Of a stretch of 27,881 nucleotides of DNA, positions 1 through 5,573 are shown one piece after another. The number at the start of each line of letters is the position of its first letter. The first letter of the stretch is position 1. The notes under the pieces were generated by a model. That model saw only the letters and a program-made list of their open reading frames with translations, did no database searches and was not told the DNA's origin. Source of the DNA: JBBPXY01 sp038200435 (lineage in GTDB: Bacteria > Actinomycetota > Thermoleophilia > Solirubrobacterales > Solirubrobacteraceae); NCBI GenBank assembly GCA_038200435.1, contig JBBPXY010000071.1, positions 1 through 27,881 of the forward strand, in the 5' to 3' direction. The position numbers were made by a program, and so were the translations under genes.

Positions 1-86
1 AGATGCTCCGCCGGCAGCCACTCCCGCACGCTCGGCGGCATCAGATAATCCTGATCACGATCACAAGACAAGAAGTTCTGGCCCAT
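1..86 (-). CDS. IS1182-family transposase, N-terminal fragment at window edge
   Basis: The minus strand reads ATG at 86 and stays open to the left edge, giving 28 codons that begin MGQNFLSCDRDQDYLMPPSV and continue with REWLPAEH. A run of acidic/aromatic residues followed by L/M-PPS-x-x-EWLP and then H is the hallmark N-terminus of IS1182-type DDE transposases. An AAGAGG ribosome binding site sits 8 bases upstream of the ATG, so this is the true start. The rest of the gene lies outside the window, so I cannot say whether it is intact. The element end is probably close to 125-147, where a string resembling an IS terminus (GACTTACGCAACAGCC) occurs. It lies directly beside a 12-bp hairpin (148-193); some IS1182-group elements are known to prefer hairpin targets. 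Confidence 0.7.
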   Translation of the reverse strand, partial: MGQNFLSCDRDQDYLMPPSVREWLPAEH

Positions 87-147
87 CACCAAAGCCTCTT
101 AAACGGTCCGGACAGACCGGGACTTACGCAACAGCCTCATAGCGCAT

Positions 148-193
148 GTTTCTGTCCACCCGCTATGGCTTCGCGCCCACCGTGGACAGAAAC
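148..193. repeat. Hairpin repeat, copy 1 (12-bp perfect arms)
   Basis: GTTTCTGTCCAC at 148-159 and its exact reverse complement at 182-193 enclose 22 bases. A second copy of the core (CTGTCCA, 23 bases, TGGACAG) is at 13393-13429 with almost the same spacing. The recurrence at two unrelated loci suggests a dispersed hairpin repeat or a shared terminator type. No T-run follows on either side. Confidence 0.6.
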
Positions 194-255
194 CGTCGCT
201 TCAGGCGAGTGCCTCTTCCCAGAGCCGGACCCGGGCCCACGCGCCGCCTAGGAGG

Positions 256-279
256 GGCTAGCGAAACGGCTAGCGAAAC
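256..279. repeat. Tandem duplication of a 12-mer in the left element end
   Basis: GGCTAGCGAAAC occurs twice head to tail (256-267 and 268-279). The right end has a single related copy. The duplication extends the left inverted repeat and also lies just past the stop codon of the minus-strand ORF ending at 270. Confidence 0.8.
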
Positions 280-656
280 TCGCGTATGAGGATGCTCCAT
301 GTCGCGATGCCCGCAGACTGAAGCCCCGTGCTCCCGATTACACCGCCGACAGGTAGGCCGCCATAGCGCCACTCCAAGAGCGTCGCGATTAGGTCTCCCA
401 GATCACAGCCGACGTTGAGACCGAGCGCGAGACGAATGTCTCGGTTTTCGAGTGCCGCCCGCAAGCTTAGGAGCGACAGGTTGGTATGCACGGCCCCGAA
501 TGCGCGGGTCGTCATCGTGGCGTAGGCGTCGTCCGTGGTGTCTGCGGCAAGCCGCCGTTTGCTCATGGCGGCAGGCGCTAGCAGCAGCCCCAGTGCGTAC
601 GAAAGCCGTCCAAGTGAAGCCGCGATCATCAGTGATCGCGCTGATTGTCTTGACAT
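270..656 (-). CDS. Small membrane protein of unknown function
   Basis: This ORF encodes 128 residues starting MSRQSARSLMIAASLGRLSY. I chose the ATG at 656, 17 bases after the transposase stop codon, because the longer frame upstream only overlaps the transposase gene in another phase. There is a hydrophobic stretch at about residues 10-30 (IAASLGRLSYALGLLLAPAA) and another near residues 100-125 (GGVIGSTGLQSAGIATWSIL). Between them is a conserved-looking soluble part containing TTRAFGAVHTNLSLLSLR and LNVGCDLGDLIATLLEWR. This resembles small actinobacterial membrane proteins without assigned function. It is either a passenger of the surrounding element, cotranscribed with the transposase, or a chromosomal gene next to which the element landed. 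Its stop codon lies inside the left terminal repeat. An 8-bp perfect hairpin (621-640) occurs in its early coding region. Confidence 0.6.
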   Translation of the reverse strand: MSRQSARSLMIAASLGRLSYALGLLLAPAAMSKRRLAADTTDDAYATMTTRAFGAVHTNLSLLSLRAALENRDIRLALGLNVGCDLGDLIATLLEWRYGGLPVGGVIGSTGLQSAGIATWSILIREFR

Positions 657-673
657 AGCCCCCGGAGCGTAAC

Positions 674-1798
674 CTACGCCGCGAGCGCCACGACGCGCGC
701 CCTTGCGAGCGCGCAGGAAAGCTTGGCGAGGATCGTCAGGTCGGTATGCAGCCGAACCCGTTCGAGTCCTCGCACGCGCAGAGGGGTGAGCGCCCAATCG
801 TGCTTGAGCCGGCCGAACTCACGCTCGACGGCCCCGCGCTGTTTGTAGAGCTTGCGGAAACGCAGCGTCTCGCGCGGGATGAGCGGGTGCAGGCGGTCGG
901 CTTTGGTCCATCGTGACGCGGGCTTGCACTCGCCGGTCGGGCAGCGCCACTTCGTTGCCTGCCGTTGGTAGTCGGCTCCGGCGAATCGCCACTCGCCGTG
1001 AGTGCAGGTCGGCGGCTTGTGATCTCCGCGCTTGACAGCCGGTGTCTGTCGAAGGGGGATGATCGGGGCCGCGCCGCGCTCGGTCGTTTCGGTGTAGACG
1101 CGCTCGATGTCGTAGCCACGATCCATCGCGCACGTCTCGGGCCGGATGTCGAGCGCCTGGAGCTTGTCCAACAGCGGCGCGACCATCGTGGACTCATTCG
1201 CGCTGGCCGTCTCGACCGACCAGGCGAGCGGGAGATCGGTTGCGGTATCGACTGCCATGTGCAGGCGATAGCCGTAGAACCCGCCGCCCTTGCGTGTCGA
1301 GACAGCGGAGCGGTGGCCCCACGTCGCGTCAGGGTCCGAGAACTCGCTGTCGGCGCGCTCGCGCCCACCCTTGCTCACGAACCGCTGTCCGTTGGCGTAC
1401 GCGGGCATGTCGGATGCGTCGATTGCAACGTGCTCGCCGGAGCCAACGGCCTGGACGACGCGCGCAATGCACGCTTGCAGCAGGTCGTCGCACGCGCGGA
1501 GCTTCGCTGCGAAGCGGTAGCAGGCGTACACGCTGGGAGCCTTGCCGCCCAGGGCGGATTGGATCGCGGCATGCTCGCTCACGAGCGCCACGGTGCGCGT
1601 CCAAGTGGGGATCGCGTACAGGCTCTTGGTGAGCGCCATGCCGACCATCGCGCGGATCGGGTAGCCCGGGCGTCCCGTCCATCGAGTTGCTTCGAGTTCG
1701 ACCACCAGTCTCACAATCTCCGGGGAGTCGAGGAGCGAAGCAAGCTCGGAAGCCGCCGAGCGCGGCGGTGATACCTTCGATACGGCCACGGAGTCCAA
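674..1798 (-). CDS. IS5/IS1182-superfamily DDE transposase
   Basis: A 374-residue DDE transposase of the IS4/IS5 superfamily, which would cut and rejoin the element ends. The N-terminal part (about 20-115) resembles the DUF772-type DNA-binding domain, with RPGYPIRAMVGMALTKSLY. The catalytic core shows the first Asp in AIDASDMPAYAN (about D127), the second in CAMDRGYD (about D226), and the Glu in the RGAVEREFGRLKHDW signature (about E325). Between the second Asp and the Glu are Cys residues at about 265, 286 and 291, possibly a zinc-binding insertion. The ORF opens with TTG at 1798; a GTG at 1789 with AGAGG ten bases upstream is an equally good start. It appears full length and intact. A bulged hairpin (1813-1843) just upstream could shield it from outside transcription. 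Confidence 0.85.
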   Translation of the reverse strand: MDSVAVSKVSPPRSAASELASLLDSPEIVRLVVELEATRWTGRPGYPIRAMVGMALTKSLYAIPTWTRTVALVSEHAAIQSALGGKAPSVYACYRFAAKLRACDDLLQACIARVVQAVGSGEHVAIDASDMPAYANGQRFVSKGGRERADSEFSDPDATWGHRSAVSTRKGGGFYGYRLHMAVDTATDLPLAWSVETASANESTMVAPLLDKLQALDIRPETCAMDRGYDIERVYTETTERGAAPIIPLRQTPAVKRGDHKPPTCTHGEWRFAGADYQRQATKWRCPTGECKPASRWTKADRLHPLIPRETLRFRKLYKQRGAVEREFGRLKHDWALTPLRVRGLERVRLHTDLTILAKLSCALARARVVALAA

Positions 1799-1812
1799 AC
1801 CTCTGCGGTCCA

Positions 1813-1843
1813 GGCCCCCGGAGACGCCAATCTCGCGGGGGCC
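1813..1843. terminator. GC-rich hairpin upstream of the transposase
   Basis: GGCCCCCGGAGA (from 1813) pairs with TCTC-G-C-GGGGGCC (to 1843), giving a 12-bp stem with one bulged base and the loop CGCCAA. It lies 15 bases upstream of the transposase start. Structures of this kind in IS leaders block readthrough or sequester the start in outside transcripts. The 10-mer GCCCCCGGAG also occurs at 658-667 just past the transposase stop, so the pair may mark the ends of a smaller inner IS. Either reading is inference. Confidence 0.4.
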
Positions 1844-1950
1844 ACCTATTTGTATGACGCTGTAAGGAACCTACATGCGGCGTCGGACGGAAAGACGGAC
1901 ATTGCGACCCGGCGGCGAACCATTCCCGTAGAGTCGGGGTATATACGGAG

Positions 1951-2017
1951 TGGAGCCGGAGGGATTTGAACCCTCGGGGATGGGTTTTAGAGACACTCCC
2001 CGTGACCTACCGGCCCC
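1951..2017 (-). tRNA. Compact tRNA-like sequence, CTA anticodon-like triplet, no D arm
   Basis: Read on the minus strand, GGGGCCG (2017-2011) pairs at all seven positions (one G-T) with CGGCTCC (1958-1952), followed by discriminator A (1951). Before that is a perfect T arm, GAGGG-TTCAAAT-CCCTC. The middle contains CTCTAAA (1992-1986), which fits a 7-base anticodon loop with CTA at 1990-1988, but the flanking bases pair poorly. A stronger pairing is GGGGA with TCCCC around it. Only 35 bases separate the acceptor and T arm, too few for a normal D arm. No CCA is encoded. It could be a degenerate tRNA, a remnant of a tRNA or tmRNA 3' end left at an integration site (the acceptor resembles tmRNA and tRNA-Ala), or an unusual small suppressor-type tRNA. 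I favour a remnant. Confidence 0.4.
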
Positions 2018-2026
2018 GTACAACGC

Positions 2027-2056
2027 GGAGAGGGGGAGCTTTCGCTCCCCCTCTCC
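2027..2056 (-). terminator. 13-bp perfect hairpin downstream of the RHH gene
   Basis: GGAGAGGGGGAGC (2027-2039) and its exact reverse complement (2044-2056) enclose TTTC, which reads as a stable GAAA tetraloop on the minus strand. It starts 23 bases past the RHH stop codon and separates that gene from the tRNA-like sequence. There is no U-tail on the minus strand; on the plus strand TTTCTTCTT follows a few bases later, so it could also stop plus-strand transcription. Confidence 0.6.
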
Positions 2057-2079
2057 CAGCGTTTCTTCTTGACCGTTCG

Positions 2080-2271
2080 TTAGACCGCTCCTCCGTTAGC
2101 AAGCGCCCCGGTGGCGCTCGCTACGTGGAGCCGGATGATCCGCCGCAACTCGGCGGACACCGTTCGGTCCTCCTGGCGAGCAACGCTCTCAAGCGCTTCC
2201 GCGAGGTCTGCGGGTACCCGAAACGACAACTGGATCTGGCGACGTTCCTCCCCCGTCGCGCTATTGCGCAT
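2080..2271 (-). CDS. Ribbon-helix-helix DNA-binding protein
   Basis: A 63-residue protein beginning MRNSATGEERRQIQLSFRVP. The strand QIQLSFRVP, then helix ADLAEALESVARQED, turn RTVSA and helix ELRRIIRLHVA match the ribbon-helix-helix (Arc/CopG/MetJ-like) fold, which dimerises and inserts its beta strand into the DNA major groove. I chose the ATG at 2271 because AAGGGGA lies 6 bases upstream; a longer frame from 2310 has no such site. No toxin partner is visible next to it: the neighbour downstream is a hairpin and tRNA-like sequence, and upstream on the other strand is only a 21-codon ORF. Two palindromes (2324-2343) about 55 bases upstream are natural candidates for its binding site. It may regulate the element or its own transcription. 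The family call is strong, the role is inferred. Confidence 0.75.
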   Translation of the reverse strand: MRNSATGEERRQIQLSFRVPADLAEALESVARQEDRTVSAELRRIIRLHVASATGALANGGAV

Positions 2272-2323
2272 GTGATCCCCTTTCGGTGGTGCGGTGGTTG
2301 ACACCCCCATACGTTTACTCGCG

Positions 2324-2343
2324 CTGTCGGACAGGAAATTTCC
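2324..2343. promoter_or_regulatory. Two abutting palindromes, candidate RHH operator
   Basis: CTGTCGGACAG (2324-2334) and GGAAATTTCC (2334-2343) are each palindromic and share one base. They lie between the minus-strand RHH gene and the plus-strand mini-ORF at 2403, where an autoregulatory operator would be expected. The A/T-rich centre stands out in this GC-rich DNA. Binding is not shown by sequence alone. Confidence 0.35.
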
Positions 2344-2402
2344 GCCAGATCCCCCTGCGCGTGCCCAGCATGGGGTAGAACCATCTGCAACAGGAGGTAC
2401 CT

Positions 2403-2468
2403 ATGCGACACCAGCACTACCGATCCCCCACCACCATTGGTCTAGCGAGTTTCGCTAGACCCTCCTAG
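2403..2468 (+). CDS. 21-codon mini-ORF with a strong ribosome binding site
   Basis: ATG at 2403 follows AGGAGG at the ideal distance of 5 bases, one of the strongest ribosome binding sites in the window. The frame encodes 21 residues (MRHQHYRSPTTIGLASFARP then S) and its stop TAG is the right CTAG flank of the element, so its last third is the element end itself. It may be a real micro-peptide divergent from the RHH gene, the truncated start of a longer gene, or a decoy ribosome site. The peptide matches nothing I recognise. Confidence 0.3.
   Translation: MRHQHYRSPTTIGLASFARPS
2439..2461. terminator. 10-bp palindrome at the element's right end, thrB 3' side
   Basis: GGTCTAGCGA, three bases, then TCGCTAGACC forms a perfect 10-bp stem. 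It begins 4 bases past the thrB stop on the minus strand, so transcripts of the lysA-hom-thrC-thrB operon would carry it and might end there. It is also part of the element's right inverted repeat. No U-tail is present. Confidence 0.45.
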
Positions 2469-3316
2469 AGCGCCCGCACGTCGGCGCCCTGCGGCTCAAA
2501 CGGCACCCGCAGTACCTCAGCCCAACCGTCGATCTCCCCCTGCAGCGCGTCGCGCAGGCCGCCCGTCTGCTCGTAGTGGCTCCATACGAGCACCGTGGGC
2601 CCCGCTCCAGAGATCGTGGCTCCGAGGGCACCCAGCTGAGGCGCGCGCTCGACCAGCTCGGCCGAGCGGGGATACAGATGGGCGCGCGCCGGCTGGTGCA
2701 GGCGGTCGTGGAGTCCCCGGCCTACTAGCTCCCAGTCGCCGCGCGACAGGCCGAGGGTGAGCATCGCCGCGTGCGCGACGTTGAACACGGCGTCGGGCAG
2801 CGGCACGGCGCTCGGGAGCGCCCCGCGGGCCTCGGGCGTGGCCACCGCCTCATCCGGGACGACGAGCAGAGCTTCGAGCCCCGCTGGCGGGTCGAACCGG
2901 ACGACGCGACCCTCGGCGCAGATCACGAACCCGCCGTGGATGGCTGCGGCGACGTTGTCCGGGTGCCCTTCGAGGCCGGCGGCGAGCCCTTCGACGTCGG
3001 CATCGAGCTCGAACAGATGGTCGGCGGCCATCAGGCCGGCGACCACGGCCGCGGCGCTCGAGCCGAGACCTCCGGGGAGCGGGATCGGCGACCGGATTCG
3101 GAACGTGAAGTCCTCAGGCGAGTGCAGCTCGGCGAACGCGCGCACACACAGGTTGGTCGCGTCGAGCGGCACCTCGAGGTCGGTCTCCACGGCAAAGGTT
3201 CCGGTCTCGACGACCTCGAGCTCAAGGTGGAGCTGAAGAGCGGCCGCGAGCACGTCGAAGCCCGGCCCGAGGTTGGCCGAGGAGGCGGGCACGCGGACGA
3301 CGCGCCGGCGCTCCAT
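2465..3316 (-). CDS. thrB: Homoserine kinase
   Basis: This 283-residue GHMP-family kinase phosphorylates L-homoserine with ATP to O-phosphohomoserine, the substrate of threonine synthase next door. The ATP-binding loop PLPGGLGSSAAA is at about residues 79-90, an N-terminal VPASSANLGPGFD motif at 9-21, the EGHPDNVAAAIHGG motif at about 116-129, and the C-terminal SGAGPT glycine loop at about 236-241. Length is normal for the family. It is the last gene of the lysA-hom-thrC-thrB operon, 17 bases after thrC. The stop TAG is part of a CTAG that flanks an inserted element, yet the C-terminus (ADVRAL) looks normal, so the insertion seems to have left the protein intact. Confidence 0.95.
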   Translation of the reverse strand: MERRRVVRVPASSANLGPGFDVLAAALQLHLELEVVETGTFAVETDLEVPLDATNLCVRAFAELHSPEDFTFRIRSPIPLPGGLGSSAAAVVAGLMAADHLFELDADVEGLAAGLEGHPDNVAAAIHGGFVICAEGRVVRFDPPAGLEALLVVPDEAVATPEARGALPSAVPLPDAVFNVAHAAMLTLGLSRGDWELVGRGLHDRLHQPARAHLYPRSAELVERAPQLGALGATISGAGPTVLVWSHYEQTGGLRDALQGEIDGWAEVLRVPFEPQGADVRAL

Positions 3317-3333
3317 CTATCCGGTGCGTCCCA

Positions 3334-4344
3334 CTAGGAGAGCACCGCGCGCTCAACCGCGGCGAGGTCCGGTTCGCACGGGATGACGGCACGAGCCTGA
3401 TCGAGGGCGACCTGCGGATCCTTCAGCCCGTGACCCGTGAGCACGCAGACGATCTTCTCCGCGTCGGCCGCACCGTGGGCGAGAAGTCCGGCGACGCTCG
3501 CGGCCGAGGCGGGCTCGCAGAACACCCCTTCCCGGGAGGCGAGGAAGTTGTAGGCGTCGAGGATCTGCGCGTCGCTGACGGCCTGCACCCCACCGCGAGA
3601 GGAGGTCATCGCCCCCATCGCCTCCTCCCAGCGCGCCGGGTTGCCGATCCTGATGGCGCTGGCCACGGTCTCGGGATCCGCCACGGGCGCGCCCTGCACG
3701 AGCGGGGCTGCGCCCTCGGCCTGGAAGCCCAGCATCCGCGGCGTGGTGCCGGCCTCCGAGAACCCCTGCCAGTAAGCGGTCACGTTGCCGGCGTTGCCCA
3801 CGGGAATGCAAAGCGCGTCGATCTCGCCGATCTCCTCGAGCACCTCGAACGCCGCGGTCTTCTGTCCGGCGAGCCGAAATGGGTTGACGGAGTTCACTAG
3901 CGCTATCGGATGGGCGTCGGTCAGCGCGCGCACCAGGCGCAGGGCCTCGTCGAAGTTGCCGCGCAGTGCGACCACGCGCGCGCCGTGCATCAGCGCCTGG
4001 GCGAGCTTGCCCGTGGCGATCTTCCCCTCCGGCACGATCACCGCTCCGCGCAGGCCGGCGCGCGCGGCGTAGGCCGCGGCGCTCGCGGCGGTATTGCCGG
4101 TCGAGGCGCAGATCACGGCCTCCGCGCCCTCACGCACAGCGGCCGAGACGGCGCAGGTCATCCCCCGGTCCTTGAACGAGCCGGTCGGGTTGGCGCCCTC
4201 GAGCTTCAGCCACACCTCCGCGCCGACGCGCTCAGAGACCCGCGGCGCGAGGATCAGCGGTGTCGAACCCTCGTCGAGCGAGACGACGGGATCACCGGGT
4301 CCGAAGGGCAGGCGGTCGCGGTAGCGCTCGATCAGGCCGGGCAT
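3334..4344 (-). CDS. thrC: Threonine synthase
   Basis: A 336-residue PLP-dependent enzyme that converts O-phosphohomoserine to L-threonine and phosphate. The PLP lysine lies in GANPTGSFKDRG (about K58), and the phosphate-binding loop is CASTGNTAAS (about 79-88). Threonine-synthase signatures IALVNSVNPFRLAGQKTAAFE and a C-terminal VCVLTGHGLKDP follow. I chose the ATG at 4344 (MPGLIERYRDRLPF) because it overlaps the hom stop codon as TGATG, implying translational coupling; the longer upstream frame only overlaps hom. The protein is of the short type common in Actinobacteria and Firmicutes. Its product threonine normally feeds back on Hom through the ACT domain encoded just upstream. Confidence 0.95.
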   Translation of the reverse strand: MPGLIERYRDRLPFGPGDPVVSLDEGSTPLILAPRVSERVGAEVWLKLEGANPTGSFKDRGMTCAVSAAVREGAEAVICASTGNTAASAAAYAARAGLRGAVIVPEGKIATGKLAQALMHGARVVALRGNFDEALRLVRALTDAHPIALVNSVNPFRLAGQKTAAFEVLEEIGEIDALCIPVGNAGNVTAYWQGFSEAGTTPRMLGFQAEGAAPLVQGAPVADPETVASAIRIGNPARWEEAMGAMTSSRGGVQAVSDAQILDAYNFLASREGVFCEPASAASVAGLLAHGAADAEKIVCVLTGHGLKDPQVALDQARAVIPCEPDLAAVERAVLS

Positions 4345-5573
4345 CAGACGAATTCCTCCTCGATCACCCGGATCGCCCGCGGCCGCGAGCGCACGATGTC
4401 GAGGCCGCCGATCAGCTCGCAAGCGGCGAAGAAGCTCGACTCGAGGACGGGATGGACGACCATCACAAGCCGGGCGTTGTCACCGAGGCCCTTCTGGACG
4501 ACGGACTTGACCGAGATCCCCTGAAGCCCGAGAACCTGCGCGACCTGCGCGAGCACTCCCGGCGAGTCGGCCACTTCGAGATGCAGATAGAAAGCCGAGG
4601 TGACGTCGTCGATCAGCTCCAAAGCCTCCGTCGTCTCCGGGGTCGACGCGGGCGGGATCATCGCGCTGATCACGTCGCCGAGCACCGCGCTCGCAGTCTG
4701 CGGGCCACCGGCGCCCGGGCCGGACATCGTGATCTCGGTGATGTCCGCCGACTCGACGGTGACAGCGTTGAACGGACCGGCGACCGACGCCAGCGGATGC
4801 CCCGGGTAGAGGAACGCCGGGTGTACGCGCACCGACAGCTTCTCGTCGATGCGCTCGGCCGTGCCGATCAGCTTGAGCCCGAGGCCCAGGTCGCGGGCGT
4901 ACTCGAGGTCGTCGGGCGCGATGTGCTCGATTCCCTCGTAGCGGACCTGATCGAGATGCACCGGCGTGTCGAACGCGAGCCGCGCGAGGATCGCCATCTT
5001 CGCCGCCGCGTCGCGGCCGTTGACGTCGTCGCTCGGATCGGCCTCGGCGTAGCCGAGCGTCTGAGCCTGAGCCAGCACGTCCTCGTAAGAAGCACCCGAG
5101 CTCGCCATCTCGGTGAGGATGAAGTTGGTCGTCCCGTTGACGATCCCGTGCAGGCGCTCCACCCGCGCCGCGGCGAGCGACTCCTGCAGCACGCGGATCA
5201 CCGGCACCACGCCGGCGACGGCCGCCTCGAAGCGCAGCTGCACCCCGTGCTCACGCGCCGCCGCCCACAGCTCCTCCCCGTGCTGGGAGAGCAATTGCTT
5301 GTTCGCCGTTACCACGTGGCGCCCCGAGGCCATCGCGCGCAGCACGTAGTCGCGCGCGGGCTCGAGGCCGCCCATCAGCTCGACCACGAGGTCGCAGCCG
5401 GCGAGAATCTCGTCGAAGTCGCCGCGCGTGCGGGTGAGCACGCCGGTGACCTCCGGCCGCACGCCCGTGACGTGCTCCACGTGTGCCGCGCGCTGTTCGA
5501 GGAGCGTCGCGAACGCCGACCCGACCGTCCCGTGGCCGAGCAGCCCGATGCGGAAGGAGCCGCTAGAGGTCAC
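4344..5573 (-). CDS. hom: Homoserine dehydrogenase with C-terminal ACT domain
   Basis: A 409-residue NAD(P)-dependent enzyme that reduces aspartate semialdehyde to homoserine, the branch point to threonine and methionine. The Rossmann motif IGLLGHGTVG is at about residues 8-17, followed by VVTANKQLL (about 87-95), NGTTNFIL (about 146-153) and the lysine-bearing GRDAAAKMAI (about K192). The last 80 residues contain an ACT domain (YLHLEVADSPGVLAQVAQVL), the usual site of threonine feedback. I chose GTG at 5573: it overlaps the lysA end by 11 bases and gives the expected short N-terminus before the Rossmann strand. There is no strong ribosome binding site, which fits translational coupling to lysA. 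An upstream in-frame start would lie well inside lysA. Confidence 0.93.
   Translation of the reverse strand: MTSSGSFRIGLLGHGTVGSAFATLLEQRAAHVEHVTGVRPEVTGVLTRTRGDFDEILAGCDLVVELMGGLEPARDYVLRAMASGRHVVTANKQLLSQHGEELWAAAREHGVQLRFEAAVAGVVPVIRVLQESLAAARVERLHGIVNGTTNFILTEMASSGASYEDVLAQAQTLGYAEADPSDDVNGRDAAAKMAILARLAFDTPVHLDQVRYEGIEHIAPDDLEYARDLGLGLKLIGTAERIDEKLSVRVHPAFLYPGHPLASVAGPFNAVTVESADITEITMSGPGAGGPQTASAVLGDVISAMIPPASTPETTEALELIDDVTSAFYLHLEVADSPGVLAQVAQVLGLQGISVKSVVQKGLGDNARLVMVVHPVLESSFFAACELIGGLDIVRSRPRAIRVIEEEFV

Larger units (their letters stand above)
252..2464. mobile_element. 2.2-kb IS5-like element with ~20-bp inverted ends, CTAG flanks
   Basis: The left end (252-267) reads GAGGGGCTAGCGAAAC and continues, after one tandem 12-mer, with TCGC. 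The right end, read on the minus strand from 2464, is GAGGGTCTAGCGAAACTCGC. Ignoring the tandem copy the two ends match at 19 of 20 positions in inverted orientation. CTAG lies immediately outside each end (248-251 and 2465-2468), as expected for a 4-bp target duplication of the YTAR type used by IS5-group elements. Inside are a DDE transposase, a small membrane protein, an RHH protein and a tRNA-like sequence, all on the minus strand. The right CTAG contains the thrB stop codon. At 2213 bp the segment is longer than a simple IS, so it may carry passenger genes, or an older element may have been enlarged by a second insertion. Confidence 0.55.

Noticed and set aside
3..251. Plus-strand ORF of 82 codons at the left edge
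   Set aside because: It is antisense to the IS1182-type transposase start and crosses a hairpin; no ribosome site, no family features.
1951..2017. Functional pyrrolysine tRNA
   Set aside because: The loop CTCTAAA matches, but the anticodon stem pairs poorly, no D stem can form and no pyl genes are seen; only a tRNA-like remnant is claimed.
2080..2271. Type II toxin-antitoxin pair
   Set aside because: The RHH protein could be an antitoxin, but no toxin-sized ORF with a plausible fold adjoins it.
1966..2301. Plus-strand ORF of 111 codons across the tRNA-like and RHH region
   Set aside because: Antisense to the RHH gene, which has a clear fold pattern and ribosome site.
2298..2303. TTGACA as a -35 box for the mini-ORF
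   Set aside because: No acceptable -10 box occurs 15-19 bases downstream.
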